Positions 46,101 to 56,600 of a stretch of 64,000 nt of DNA are shown piece after piece (position 1 is the first letter of the stretch; the number at the start of each line of letters is the position of its first letter). The notes below the pieces were generated by a model. The model did no database searches and was not told the origin of the DNA. It worked only from the letters and a program-made list of their open reading frames with translations. Both the position numbers and the translations under genes were made by a program. The DNA is from Heterocephalus glaber. Taxonomy: Eukaryota > Chordata > Mammalia > Rodentia > Bathyergidae. The stretch spans positions 10,211,192 to 10,275,191 of the forward strand of contig NW_004624747.1 of assembly GCF_000247695.1 (NCBI RefSeq), in the 5' to 3' direction.

Positions 46101-46150
46101 GGCGCACGCTGGCGCACGCTGGCGACTGGAAGTGAAGCTCTGTAGTTCCG
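45600..46150 (-). promoter_or_regulatory. CABIN1: CpG-island promoter of CABIN1
   Basis: The stretch is GC-rich and dense in CpG, against AT-rich introns around it. It has CCAAT boxes in both orientations (ATTGG at 45991-45995, CCAAT at 46017-46021), a GC box (ccccgcccc near 46081), an ETS-like core (agttccgga near 46144), a 16-bp palindrome (46023-46038) and a three-fold repeat of about 10 bp, ctggcgcacg (46099-46125). It lies upstream of the CABIN1 start exon, so it is inferred to hold the first exon and transcription start. The TSS cannot be placed by eye. Confidence 0.75.
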
Positions 46151-46569
46151 GACCGTTGCCACAGTACTTGATGGCCCCCTGGTCCTGAGCAGTCAATGAG
46201 GGGTTGTGTGTTCTCGGTACGCTACGGCACAAGTGCTCTGAAGGGGGTGGGAATTTGGGCAACGCTTAGATGGAACTAAGGGCGGAAGGGTTTTCTCATT
46301 CATTCTGTCACCTGCACCTCACATGCTCCCAAAAGTTGAAGCCCAAGAGGCACCAACTATTGAAACAATAACAAGACCTCGTAAAGGAAGGGCGGGGCGT
46401 GGGGGCAAGAATTCGCCTTGAAAAGAGGTCCCAGAGTTAAAGGCTTCTTACAAGCGTTTTAGGGAGAGCTTCCACACTGTGGTTAAATTCATAGGATGTC
46501 CCATAGGACGATTTAAACAAGAATGAATATTATGGCCTTCTTTTTTGCCTTAAAGACAATTTTTAAATA

Positions 46570-46634
46570 AATATATATATATATATATATATATATTCCC
46601 CACTAGGGGGGAATATATATATATTCCCCCCTAG
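46570..46634. repeat. (AT)n tract with 32-bp perfect palindrome
   Basis: An (AT)n run passes into ttcccc, acta and gggggg. The 32 bases 46603-46634 (arms ctaggggggaatatat and complement) form a perfect palindrome, and the left ttcccc arm can also pair with the central gggg. Confidence 0.9.
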
Positions 46635-46716
46635 AAAATGAATCCAGGGGCTATCTACCCCTGAGGTCTTTTTATTTTATTTATCCTCAGATCTTTTTAT
46701 TTTTTATTTTTTATTT

Positions 46717-46830
46717 TTTATTTTGAGACAGGGTCTACCTAAATTATCCCAGCTGGGCTAGAATTGCAACCCTCCTGCCTCAACCACCTCAAATAGCTAG
46801 GATTACAGGTGAATGCTACCCCAGCAAAAT
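46717..46830 (-). mobile_element. B1-like SINE
   Basis: Reverse B1, gagacagggtctacctaaat to gattacaggtgaatgctacc, diverged; preceded by a tttta-repeat. Confidence 0.65.
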
Positions 46831-46975
46831 AAATGTTAAAAAAAGAAAAAACTAAAGGAGAGTAGAAGTTATCAAGATGCGATATATGTATCAATCTCCC
46901 AAGATAAATTTAATCACTATGTATTGGAAATATATACTAATTGAAAACATTTTTTAAAACGCACACACAAAGACG

Positions 46976-47088
46976 CCCAGCTCCGGAGGCTTAAGAAGGA
47001 AAACTGCAAATTCGAGACCAGCCTGAGGTACATACTTAAGGCTTTCCTAGGCTACATAGCAAGACCCCACTTCAAATAAATAAATTAA
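46976..47088 (+). mobile_element. B1-like SINE, 5' truncated
   Basis: cccagctccggaggcttaag to aataaataaattaattaaa. Confidence 0.65.
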
Positions 47089-47104
47089 TTAAATAATAAA
47101 CCAA

Positions 47105-47215
47105 CCCAGCAGACAGCACACACCTGTAATCCCAGCGCTCAGGAGGCTGAGGCAGGAGAATCACCAAGAGCTTCAGGCCAGCCTGGGCTACAAAGAGAGA
47201 TCCTTCTCTAATTAA
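47105..47215 (+). mobile_element. B1-like SINE
   Basis: ccagcagacagcacacacct, aatcccagcgctcaggaggc to ctctaattaattaaata. Confidence 0.65.
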
Positions 47216-47689
47216 TTAAATAATGATAGTAAAATCAGGCTGAATAACTCATTAAGTTCAGTACCAAAAAAGCTTTACTGATGATGACAAGAGGTACAAA
47301 AATGACTGAGTCATCAACCTTGACTTTGAGAAATCTATAGCCTACAAAGTGGGGGTGAAAGGGTGGGGCAGAGCAGAAACAGATGGTTTCAAAACTACAT
47401 GGAGAATATGCATCTTGAATCCAACTCCCACCCTGAGGTGTATCTTCAGAGATCCATTTGAAGGAAACCTTTGATAAAAGTTGGGACGCGCAGTCACAGG
47501 AACTGGGAGCTCTGTGACTCATTCAAAGGGGAGAAACAGTACAGATCATGCCCAAGACTGGGGTAGCACAGTTACCAGGGGGAAAAGCTCAGAGCCACTG
47601 TAGGAGGAGAAAATATTAGAGAGGTGGGGAGGGCTCAGTTCATCAAGCCAGCAGATGACAGCTAGCATCACAAGGGTGGGGTTGATAGA

Positions 47690-47832
47690 TTGTTTGTTTG
47701 TTTGTTTGTTTGATAGGGTGTCCCTATGTAGTCCAGGCTAGTCTTGAACACACTATGGAGCCTAGGCTGGCAATCCTCCTTCCTCAGCCTCCCAAGTGTT
47801 GGGATTACAGGCCTGTGCCACCACGCCCAACA
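47690..47832 (-). mobile_element. B1 SINE with (TTTG)n tail
   Basis: ttgtttgtttgtttg, then reverse B1 to tgtgccaccacgcccaac; doubled tccaggctag unit visible. Confidence 0.82.
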
Positions 47833-48142
47833 TTTGATAGATTTAATATGTGGAGACCGTCCTGCTGAGAGTTAGACCTCAATTCCATCCTCAGGCACCA
47901 CAACCATTTGTTTACATTCAACCCACAAGCCACACTGGAAATATGACACTCATGAAACACCCTGGCAAAAGGAATGAGCAGAGACAGTAGGGACATCAAG
48001 CTAAGGGAAAGAACTCCAAGTTCTAGTTTTGAATGATCAGGTACAAACACAACAGGCATATTCCATTAGAAACTAACTTTATTAACTATGCAGACTGCAT
48101 AGAATGAAAACCTCAATGTGATACTTCAGAGGTATACTAAAG

Positions 48143-48335
48143 CCCAGCGTGGAGGTGCATGCCTGTAATGCCACCACTCTGAGAGGCTGAGGCAGGAGAA
48201 TTGCAAATTCAAGCCTGGTCAATTTAGAGACTTAGCAAGATCTGTCTCAAAATAAAAAATGTGAAACAGGGCTGGGGATGTAGCTGAGTGTGAAGGCTCT
48301 GGGTTCACTCCCCAGTAACTCCCCCCCCAAAATTA
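48143..48335 (+). mobile_element. B1-ID dimeric SINE
   Basis: gcccagcgtggaggtgcatg (B1), then gggctggggatgtagctgag (ID half). Confidence 0.78.
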
Positions 48336-48348
48336 TATATATGTATAT

Positions 48349-48524
48349 ATGAACTTAATTCTTTCCACAATTCTGGTCGCAGGCCAAATTGAATGAGAAC
48401 AAAATCAAACTTAATGCCTAGGTTTAATGTTGACCTTATGGGGAAATTTGATTTGGTTCTCATCTAACTCAGTATGCAACCAGAATCGTGGAAAGCATTA
48501 AGTTCATAAACAGAGGTACCACGG
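48349..48524. mobile_element. Tigger-like MITE, copy 2
   Basis: Inverted arms: gaacttaattctttccac on the left and its complement gtggaaagcattaagttc on the right, ending at gaggtaccacgg then TA. The left tip is missing. Same family as 42377-42552. Confidence 0.65.
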
Positions 48525-49195
48525 TATACAGATCATCAAACCTTTAACTGTGCAGGGAAATAACACCCACCAGTGTCTATGGGTCGTGAATCGAAACTCG
48601 GCATGGGACATCTAGAAAGCTATGAGGTGACTTCCTTTATGCTCCGCTGCATTCTGTACATGCAGAGACTGAAATAAAAAAGCATGACATGATATGGAGA
48701 TGAGGGCAAGGATGGCATGCTTGGTATGTTGGCACAGGATTTTGCAAAGAAAACAGCTTCAGATAGTCTCAGCAAGAGACAAGAGAGAAGTTCACATTCT
48801 TAGAATAATCAGGAAAAGTCCTTGAAGTCCAATGAGCCTTGTTCCCCAGCCTAGCACAGAAGTCTGTGAGCACTGAGTAGCCTAGGGCACCCCAGGCAGA
48901 AGATAGGAGCCTCTAAATATTAAGAGTATACACGAAGTTTCAGACCAGACCAGCTGCCTCCATGTTCTCCCCAACCTGCACACAGGGATAGAGAGCAGAA
49001 CCTCCAAGATGAGCCCTCTCTCACCCCACGCACAACCCCCAGATTTCAATGCTGCAACCATATCAAACAACAGCCCTAAAGACAGGAAGGGCTCCTCCTC
49101 ATAAGCTAAACCTGCTGCTCAGGGTGGCTCAAGAGGCCTGAGAGGTGAGCAGGGATGTAAAAAGGAATCCTATTTGAGTGATGGAACTCCTTTCA

Positions 49196-49201
49196 TTTAT
49201 T
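49196..49201 (-). promoter_or_regulatory. possible relic poly(A) signal of the DDT pseudogene
   Basis: AATAAA on the minus strand about 134 bases past the relic DDT stop codon. Position fits a short 3' UTR, but a six-base match alone is weak evidence. Confidence 0.35.
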
Positions 49202-49334
49202 TGAAATGAGATTGGGGAAGAAGATTGTAAGGTCAATGGTATTTCTGCCTGAAGAGGTGCCTGAAGCTAAAAACTGCCAAGAGGACTCTGGGAGAGGCAG
49301 CCAACTCACAGATGCCCTGGATCCCTTGTGCCAG

Positions 49335-52120
49335 TCATAAAAAGGTAATAACTATCCAACCCTTGCCAATTTACCAGGGACCCAAAGGGTAAAAATGAAT
49401 AATTATCCTTCAGAAAACAGAGAAAAAAATGTCAGATCCTTGGCAAACTCCTCTCCTTGCAAAACCCTTACCACATACTCTCATTGTGGTCTCTCAGGCC
49501 AGCCCATATCAGACTTCCAGGTATTTGCTAGCCTGCTCAGCCCAGTTAATGATCTTTGGCCCCAGTCAAGACAGTGGGACTATCCTATACAAACTGACAG
49601 CTACACGGTGGCCTGGCCCACCCAGGACAGACAACACAGGGGCCTTGGTGGGTTTGCTCTGTGCTCGGTTGAGCCCGTCTGTCTGTGGGCTCAGAGGGCA
49701 GTACTCCCTGCTCCTAACTGCAGCTGCAGGAGAGAGGGGAGACCCAGTCCACCTGGCACTCTTGTTTTCTCAAAGCCTGGCTCAAGGTCATGCATAGGGT
49801 AATCCTGACTAATGTCTGTGGAGTAAGTGAATGTGCCCCTCTTAAGAGATGACAGGAATTCCTGGTGAAGAGCACCAGGGATTGGGATAGCCCAACAGAA
49901 GGTCACATCCTCTCTATGAAGCTGGCATTATGCAGTTACACCCATATTGAGGTGATGGCAAGGCCCAAGGGGACTATGGACAGGGCTTGAATGGGATCAT
50001 GGGAGTAGAGCTTCTAACACATGGTGAGCATTAATATATTATTTGTTGTTGTTAGAATCCTTATCTCCCCCCAGCTTAAGGATGTGAACACCCACTAGGA
50101 GCATTCATTACTTGCCAACCTTCCTGGGCCAATAAAGGCTCCATTCTGGAAGTCCTTTCAAGGTTCTCAAGTTCTTCACAGGCACAGACTGGACTCAGAA
50201 ATATTTTTCACTAAGGATGAAACTTTAACTTTGCCATAGATATTGGGTCTGGGTGCTAGGGCCTTCTTGGGGACGAAGGAGGTCATTTAGCTAGCCTCCC
50301 TCCATTCACAGAAGAGGAGTTGCAAACTGGAAATGGTTCATTTGTCTCTTACTGTGCCAGGCTCAGAATCTAGGGGTCTACACATGCAAGTCAATACTCT
50401 TCACAGTCCTCTGAACCCTCCTCCCCACACTCTCTCTTGGTTCAAAGGTAACGATCTAAGAATATCCCTAGATTTCCTTTTGACCTGTCTGTAAAATCAG
50501 GCTCTCTGGCCTCTTCCAGATAATAACACTCTCCTACCCTGCCAGGTGTCAAGGCAAGTGCAGTGCAAGGGCCATGCCACTGACTTGCAGTGACCCTTGG
50601 GAGCGGTTAAGAGCCATCCCAGTGCACAAATGGAAACACTTAGGTCCAAGAAGATGTATCTTGCCCAGGTCTCACACTATAATTGTGGTTTTTTGGGTGT
50701 GTGTGTGTGTGTGTGTGTGTGTTTTACTGGGGACTGAACCCAGGTCCTTCATATTGAGCTACATCCCCAACCCTTTTTGAGATGGGGGTCTCACTAAGTT
50801 GCACCTCTAAGTTGCCCAGGTGGGACTCCAACTTGCAATCCTCCTGCCTCAGCTTCCCATGCGCTGGGATTACAGGTGAGTGCCACCACACCCAGGCAGG
50901 TCTCATAGTGTGAGATAAAGCATGAGGAAAGCAACATTGAGAGAACTTTCCAAAATGGACTCAGAAAAATTGACGCAGGACTTATGTGCTTCCAAAGCTA
51001 TTATTTAGGAATACCATACACACATAGGTCACATCTACCCTTTAATCACAGGAATGTGAAATGATTTGAACCCTGAACCACTGGCTAATTACACTGTGCC
51101 CAGAGACTCAAGATGCATAGGAAGAGGTTATCAGACTCTTGTTTTATGGATAGTTTCACTAAATATACACTTTCTTTATCTTTTATCTCTCAAACAGTCT
51201 CTGTTCTTTCTCAAAGAAGATTCCTACAAAAGTTTTCACTAGTGCATCCCAATATAAAGTCCCACTTTGCATTCCTTCCTCAGAACACTTGTTCAGAGCT
51301 ATTTCCCTAGTTGCAATTTCTAAAACCCCTGGTTTTTTAGTTTGAATTGATCGACAACAGGGTCCACTGCAAAACCAGGAAGTTACTCAACTTTAACATC
51401 ACCCTGAACATAGACGCTCAACAGAACATAGGAGTCAAGGGGCCCAGGGTGCCAGGCCTTAAATGTGTCAGTCCTTCCTGGGCAAAGCAAGGACTGTAAT
51501 GCCAGGATCACTGCTTCTCGTCACACAGCAGTTCCAAACGGGTCCTCTCACTACCATTACACACTGGTCCGGACCCAGGCCCAGATCCCTGGTGAGGAAC
51601 TCGAAGAAGCCGGCGCTGGTTCTGCTCCGCTGTGCCCACCAGGCAGATGGAGGGCAGGAGCAAATGCGTGCAGGGCTCCGCGGATGCACACAGCACCACC
51701 GTCAGGCCAGGCCGCACCTTTACAGTCACACGTCGTAGGGGACAGGAAAATTTCACCTGAAGGTGGAGTATGGGACCAGGGCACGTCGCAGCAGCAGGGC
51801 AGAGCACAAGAGCGGCTGGGTTCCTTGGAGGTCGCGTACGTCGGGGGCATGGCTGGGGAGGGCTAGTACGGGCAACGGAAAGGCAGGCCACCCGGCATCA
51901 TGGGGCATGGAACGTGAGGGTTGGCGGGAGAATTAAGGTCCTTAGGGAGAAGAGTCCAGGTCACTTGAAAGGCGAGGTGTGGGCAGAACCTGACTGCTGC
52001 TCCCCAACCTCCCCTCGTCCAGGCAACCTCAATCCTCGCTCGCATCCTCGGGTTTGCCCAGGATGGCCGTGCAGACCCGCTTCTCCAGTCCCGCGGGAAC
52101 ACAGTCAGCTCAACGGTCAG
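49335..52120 (-). pseudogene. DDT: DDT (D-dopachrome tautomerase) pseudogene, three degraded exons
   Basis: DDT is a small MIF-superfamily cytokine/tautomerase normally made from three exons. Exon 1 relic at about 52042-52120 retains AGLEKRVCTA and ILGKPEDA, but has lost the initiator ATG, a stretch before AGLEKR, and the donor GT. Exon 2 relic at about 51564-51729 retains VTVKVRPGLTVVL, EPCTHL and LVGTAEQN. It then has 10 nt where 18 are expected, shifting frame before FFEFLTRDLGLG; it also lacks a clear acceptor AG. Exon 3 relic at about 49335-49408 keeps FYPLGPW then a TAA at 49371-49373 where DDT has Gln, then IGKG and a terminal TFL stop. Introns are kept, so this is not a retrocopy. Flanks (CABIN1 left, Gstt right) match the mouse Ddt position. 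Confidence 0.85.
50697..50897 (-). mobile_element. B1-ID dimeric SINE with (TG)n
   Basis: (tg)n, reverse ID half (tactggggactgaacccag), reverse B1 half ending gccaccacacccaggc. Confidence 0.78.
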
Positions 52121-52239
52121 CTGTCAGACAAGGCAGGGAGAGCTAGAGGAATAGCAGCAGCAAAGATGTTGGAGTAGAGTTGGAAGTTCCAAAGGGCAGC
52201 ACAATACGGAGTAGGGGCGGAGCGCCACGGCAACCAGGC

Positions 52240-52345
52240 TCCTCATTGGCTGAGCAGACTCACCGCTCCCCAATTGGCTACCCAGAGGGCATCCCCGCCT
52301 CTGCAGACGGGACAGCTGAGCTAGCTCTGATTTCCGGAAGTTCTG
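52240..52345 (-). promoter_or_regulatory. possible relic DDT promoter
   Basis: Just upstream of the relic first exon, in a GC-rich patch, are two ATTGG motifs (CCAAT on the minus strand, near 52244 and 52272) and an ETS-like ttccggaag near 52332. These would fit the ancestral DDT promoter. Whether it is still active is unknown. Confidence 0.4.
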
Positions 52346-52461
52346 TAGGCAACCCCCCCAATAGACTTTGGTATTATCAAGGACCCTCCCACCCGGTCCA
52401 GCTGGGCTGCTGGTAGTTTTCCAAAGTCACTTGAGTTGGAACTTTCAAATACAGTATAATC

Positions 52462-52540
52462 GGGCCGGGGATTTAGCTAAGTGGTTCCAGCGCCTGCCTT
52501 GCAAGCGCAAAGTCCGGAGTTCGATCCCCATTACCAAAAC
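52462..52540 (+). mobile_element. ID SINE
   Basis: gggccggggatttagctaag to aaaaccaaaaac, flanked by tcaaatacagtataat on both sides. Confidence 0.9.
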
Positions 52541-53427
52541 CAAAAACTCAAATACAGTATAATTAAAATTCTCTGAGTGTCTATAAACAAAGTCAATCAC
52601 ACATAAAAGTTACTATATAATTGTACATAATAGAGGAGGCTACAGGGAAGTCAGGGAGGTCAAGAAAAGTTCTGCTATGATCTTCCCTGTCCTGTTAACA
52701 GTTTATTAAATATCACATATCAGAGGGTCTTGGGTCACAAAGACAAGGTGGGTCGTGACAGTCTTGAGAGGAAATGGCAGGAACGAGTGACAAGTCTGGG
52801 AGCCAAAGTTGGGGATGGAGAAGGTAGTCGTCAGGACTAAGAGTAGGCATGGGAGGGCAAGGCTGCTCAGCAACACCTGGAGGGCCAAGAAATAACCAGG
52901 GACTTTTCTCCTTGCAAGGAAGTGCATGCACTAGCCACATACCCCACCTGTAGGAGATGGTGTCACCACAGAGACAGTGAAAGACCTAGGGGACTGAGGC
53001 CATTCCTGATCAGACAGCTCTTCACCTGGTCACCCTCCATCTGTGACATGTGCTTAGCCTGGGGAGCATGGACCCAGCTACCTGCCAGGACTGAGGGGAG
53101 AAAACACTGGGATTGAGAATCTCAGAGGGGTCATTTGACCTTGGAGCAGGGGAGGGGTCTGAAATGAATACAGCCAGCAGGGGTAGCTCAGAGGGGTTGG
53201 GGGCACTGGCATGCTGTTAGCCTCAGGGCAGTGAGAAATTGTGGAAAGTTTCAAAAGACAAGGGACCAGGCCACATAAGCATGTACGAAAGCTCTCCCCA
53301 GAGGTCAGGTTGAAGCCAGATGTTGGATTAAATGCGAGGGAAGACACAGAAGGAATGGCATCGTGACATCGAGAGGGAACTGTGGACATGTCCGGCCCAC
53401 CGCTAAGGAGTCAGGCAGCCCCACTGC
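52541..53427. other. spacer between DDT pseudogene and Gstt3-like gene
   Basis: No gene, SINE or repeat recognised. Confidence 0.6.
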
Positions 53428-53433
53428 TTTATT
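53428..53433 (-). terminator. GSTT3: poly(A) signal AATAAA of the Gstt3-like gene
   Basis: TTTATT on the plus strand, 50 bases beyond the stop codon, implying a very short 3' UTR. Confidence 0.7.
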
Positions 53434-53483
53434 TCAACAACCCAGCTTTTCCCTTGGTGGCTCCACAGGTCCAGGCCACCTGC

Positions 53484-53681
53484 TCACTGCAACAAAATCC
53501 ACACTGAGTGCAGCAATTTCTCCTTCAAGGTAGGGGCCGGTAGAGGAGGCATGTCCTTGGCCTTCAGGACAACTGTGTGGGCCTCCTGGAAGAGGTCCTC
53601 CCGCACCACAGCCTCCACATGCCGGCGCCATGCATCCAACTTGGGTCGGCATTCAAAGACTTGGCAGCCAGTACTGACAGG
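53484..53681 (-). CDS. GSTT3: Gstt3-like exon 5, terminal
   Basis: 65 codons plus [23 protein letters not shown] and onward to SVWILLQ. The position equivalent to GSTT1 residue 234 is Ser here. It has one residue more than the GSTT1 exon, as in Gstt3. Confidence 0.93.
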   Translation of the reverse strand, partial: PVSTGCQVFECRPKLDAWRRHVEAVVREDLFQEAHTVVLKAKDMPPLPAPTLKEKLLHSVWILLQ

Positions 53682-56600
53682 CTATGGGAGAGGGAGCCAG
53701 GTGGAGACCCTGGGCACAGCCAAGCACAAGGCAGCATGGCTTGCTTTAGGTTTCCCTGATAGGATTTTCCCGCCTCCACCACATGTGTGATGGTTTGGGG
53801 GTGCCTCTCCCAGGGGACCCTGGGAAGCCACTCAATATCCCGACGTGAGCGCTTATGAGGGTTCATTTTATAGGTGAGGAGCCTGAGACTCAGGACACTG
53901 AGACTCCTCCAGAGTCCCACAACCAGAAAGGTCAACACAAGTGGGGAAGGCAGCTCCTTCCCAGGACTCCCTGCTATTCAGCAGGCCACCCCGCCCCCTG
54001 GCACTCACATGCATCAGTTCCGTGATGGCCATCAAGTCAGCCACAGAGATTTGGGGACCAGTGAGGAAGGCCTGATCCCGAAGGAACTTGGTCTCAAGCA
54101 GCTGCAGGCAACTGTCCAGCTCAGCCAAAGTGTACGACAATGTCTCCTGGGGCACCAGCTGATGCAGCACAACAGGGAACATCATCTGGTGGGCCAGTAG
54201 GGAGATAGAGTCAGAGCCAACCATGGCACCACAAGCCTATAATCCCAGCACTGTGGGAGGCTGAGGTGGGAGGATCACAAGGTCAACCCCAAGCCAAGCA
54301 ACTTAGTGAGAACCTGTCTCAAAATAAAAAATAAAATAGGGCTGGAGATGTAGCTCAGTGTGAAGACCCTTGGTTCAATCCCCAGGACAGGTTAAGGGGA
54401 GATTCTACACAAACCCCATCCTTTATCCCACCCTCATCCCAACCATCACTAGTCCTATGGATTTTCCCAGTGCAGAAGCCATTCTGTCCCTACTTCCTAC
54501 CACCTCTCAACTGCATCCCAAATTGCTCAAGGGGACTTGCGTGACTCTGGTGAGATGTAACTAAAAGGAGATGTTCCTAAACATCACGGCCAGCACTCTC
54601 TGCCATTCCCAGGACTTGGCCGCAGGTCTGAACAGAATACTTAAAACAGAAAGCACCATTCTTAGAGCAACCCTTGAGATGTTTCTGCCTCCCCTGGCTC
54701 ACCTTCTGCCACATGGCCCAAGTGCAGCAACTCCGCAAGGCCGTGTGCTGCCAGGACAGGTACTCATCCACCCAGGCTCTGGCCTGCAGGTCCTGGGGGT
54801 ACCAGTGGTCAGGGGTCTTGTACTTGTGACTCAGATACAGCAGAATGGCCACACTAGGGGAATACAGCAGGGGTGGAAGTCATGCCCCACTCACTCTTCA
54901 GCATTTGGTGGGGTGTGTTCACTATTCACACAGTACAGAGGAGGAATGTGAGGTTCACAGATGGTAGGAGGCCATCCAGTTCACACAGCCCTACACTGGG
55001 CCATTGCATTATCTGCACTAAGGGTACCAAGTGAGAAACAAAATACATGGATTTCAGAAGGAGCCAGGAGCTTGGAGAAGGCTTCCAGGAGGAGGGGGAA
55101 CCCAGTGTGAGTCTTTTTTTTTTTTTCGTACTGGGGATCGAACTCAGGATCTTGGCTTATGAGGCAGGTGCCAGAACCACTGAGCTAAATCCCCGGCCCC
55201 TGAGTGTGAGTCTTAAAGAATGAGAGCAACTTGAGTACTACTCCCTACCATAACACAGGATGGACGGTCAGGAGCAAGGCCACTGCCCCTCTCACACTCT
55301 CCTGGAATTGGGAGAGGCCTCCCAGATGACAGGGAGACTGCATCCCACCTTATTCCACCTCCTCTCCACTTGCTAAGATTTTCCAGCCTCCTCTTCCTCA
55401 AAGCTCCCTGACCTCCTCCCCTCCCTTCTCTCTCAGTTCTCCAGGGCAACAGCACTTCCCCCAGGATTTGTAGGAGAAGTGGTCATTCTGAGGTGGCTGG
55501 TGCAGCCACTGCTCCATATTTTTTTTTCTCTTTTCTTCTGAAGCTTGGACTGGCAGGGAAGGGACCTGGAAACAGGTTGGGCCCTTAACCTTGTAGAAGT
55601 CCCACCCTTCTCCCAGTCTCAGTTTCCTCATCTGTACAATGCACTGGGCACCTCTGTTTGCTTCAGCCCACCCTCTACCCTGGGTCTGGTACTGGTCCTC
55701 AGGATGCAGAAACTGTGGCTCCTGACCACACACCTGTAATCCCAGCAATTGGGAAGCTGAGGCAGAAAGGCCACTGCTAGTTTGAGGCCAGCCTGGGCTA
55801 TATAGTGAGTTCAAGGCCAGCCTATACTATATAGAGAGAGCCTGTCTCAAAAACAAACAAGCAAACTGTGGGCCCAGCTATGAATAGTGGATACAAACAG
55901 CTGGCTAACCCTGGGATCCAGGAATCTATTACCTCTCAGCCAAGATGAAGTCCTCATCCTTCAAGGCTGGCACCTTCCTCAGGGGGTTGACCTGAGCAAA
56001 GGAATCTGTGTAGTGCTGGCCTGTGGGAAAGATCAGTCAAGTGAGCAGGTCAGAGAAGAACCCCAAGCTCTCTGAGATCTCTGCTTGCTCCCACCCATAA
56101 ATTCAGGCACTGGCTTTCTGAGGGGACCCCAGGAAAAAGGAGGCCCCTGTGCTGGTCACTGGATCACAGCTGCTGATCCCATCAGTGGTTCACCTGACCT
56201 GTGCCCATGCCCTGGAAGCCTGAGTCAAGCAGAATCTCAATTTGGGCTTGTGGCCAAGTGACCCACCTGCCATCCCCAGCCAGTTCCAATCTTGTGTTAG
56301 ACACTCCAGGTTTGCCCCATCTGATTCATCTTCCTATCCCAGGTGGGGACTCAGGCCCTTCTGATCAGGCTGACTAAGGCTCAGTCACCGTTATTTCCAG
56401 CTCTCAGACCAGCCTTGGTTTTGCTGAGAACACCTGCCCTATTCAGCCACCCCGTCTCCAGCAGCTCAACACTTCTTCCCTTCCAGTGCTAACCCCCGCC
56501 CCCAATCTCCCTCCTTATTCCAGGTTCCCAGGTCTGGCGCACTTTCAAGTACCTCACCCTCCAGCCCAGGCCAGCCTGGAGAGGACACTGGTGCTAGGCT

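Noticed and set aside
45586..46262. Several open frames of 77-144 codons on both strands in the CpG island
   Set aside because: CpG-rich DNA lacks stop codons by composition. None matches a known family and the region is the CABIN1 promoter.
51508..51891. 127-codon minus-strand frame as a possible intact gene
   Set aside because: It is the frameshifted exon 2 of the DDT pseudogene plus flanking intron, not a gene of its own.
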